Shown here: in pieces, positions 6,235-6,383 of the stretch
How positions within the stretch are numbered: the first letter of the stretch is position 1
How the letters are laid out: the number at the start of each line of letters is the position of its first letter
Assembly: GCA_004297645.1 (NCBI GenBank)
Contig: SCUG01000192.1
Coordinates: forward strand, 1-6,383
Origin: Saprospiraceae bacterium
GTDB lineage: Bacteria > Bacteroidota > Bacteroidia > Chitinophagales > Saprospiraceae
DNA length: 6,383 bases
Reading direction: 5' to 3'
Notes under the pieces: generated by a model
The model's database searches: none
The model's input: only the letters and a program-made list of their open reading frames with translations
What the model was told of the DNA's origin: nothing
Translations under genes and position numbers: made by a program

Positions 6235-6383
6235 CCCATGTGAGGGTTTCCATTCCCGCAGGGAAACCGTCCGGGTCATGTGTGCCGCCATCCCCGCAGA
6301 ACAAACCCGCGAGGCGAGGACGGGTTCCCTTCGGAAAGGAAAAAAGGGATTCCGTGCGGGAATGGGGAAGAGAGATTGTACAA
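6235..6383. repeat. Mosaic palindromic repeat element, copy B (runs to window edge)
   Basis: Second copy of the element at 4653-4800, in the same orientation, starting within about six bases of the FAD oxidoreductase stop codon. The first ~28 bases from GGGTTTCC (6244 on) are identical to copy A. Later differences are scattered substitutions and a few one- or two-base indels. Modules are recognisable at 6247-6268 (inverted), about 6283-6305 (inverted, diverged), about 6323-6343 (forward, diverged) and 6348-6369 (forward). The GAGAG end of copy A is kept, followed by ATTG and TACAA at the last base of the window, so the element may continue further. No open frame is conserved between the copies. 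Confidence 0.85.

Overview
The window looks like one end of a metagenome or draft-assembly contig from a bacterium of roughly balanced GC, most likely a Bacteroidota member. Three things suggest this. The genes at 3314 and 4820 have no Shine-Dalgarno sequence and are preceded by A-rich or unremarkable leaders. The protein set (bi-domain oxidoreductase, heparinase II/III-like protein, WbuB-type glycosyltransferase) is common in the surface-polysaccharide clusters of that phylum. Intergenic space is filled with short palindromic repeats. Assignment below phylum (for example Saprospiria) would be a guess. The first 13 bases are the 3' end of an Illumina adapter, so the first gene is cut by the contig edge and does not start there.

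Layout, all genes on the + strand: (1) 15-1664, the last ~550 codons of a bi-domain oxidoreductase (medium-chain dehydrogenase C-terminal part fused to a Gfo/Idh/MocA dehydrogenase). (2) 1657-1736, a compact intergenic repeat block: a 54-nt palindrome of six 9-nt units that also supplies the stop codon of gene 1, followed by a 15-nt direct repeat carrying A7 runs. (3) 1785-3317, a heparinase II/III-family protein whose true N-terminus probably lies upstream of the first usable start codon. (4) 3314-4576, a family 4 glycosyltransferase that overlaps gene 3 by ATGA. (5) 4577-4819, a spacer dominated by a GC-rich mosaic palindromic repeat. (6) 4820-6229, a GMC-like FAD-dependent oxidoreductase. 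(7) 6235-6383, a second copy of the same repeat in the same orientation, running to the window edge.

Together the genes read as part of an exopolysaccharide, capsule or O-antigen locus. The bi-domain enzyme would oxidise or reduce a sugar or sugar nucleotide, the GT4 enzyme would add a sugar to a lipid-linked intermediate, the heparinase-like protein would cleave or edit a uronate-containing chain, and the FAD enzyme would oxidise a sugar or alcohol group. Substrates cannot be read from the sequence.

I do not see a clearly new enzymatic system. The most notable signals are non-coding: two direct copies of a ~140-bp palindromic mosaic bracketing exactly one gene, the 3+3 nonamer palindrome that forms a gene's stop codon, and a heparinase reading frame whose conserved-looking N-terminus lies out of frame with its only plausible start, separated from it by an A7 run.
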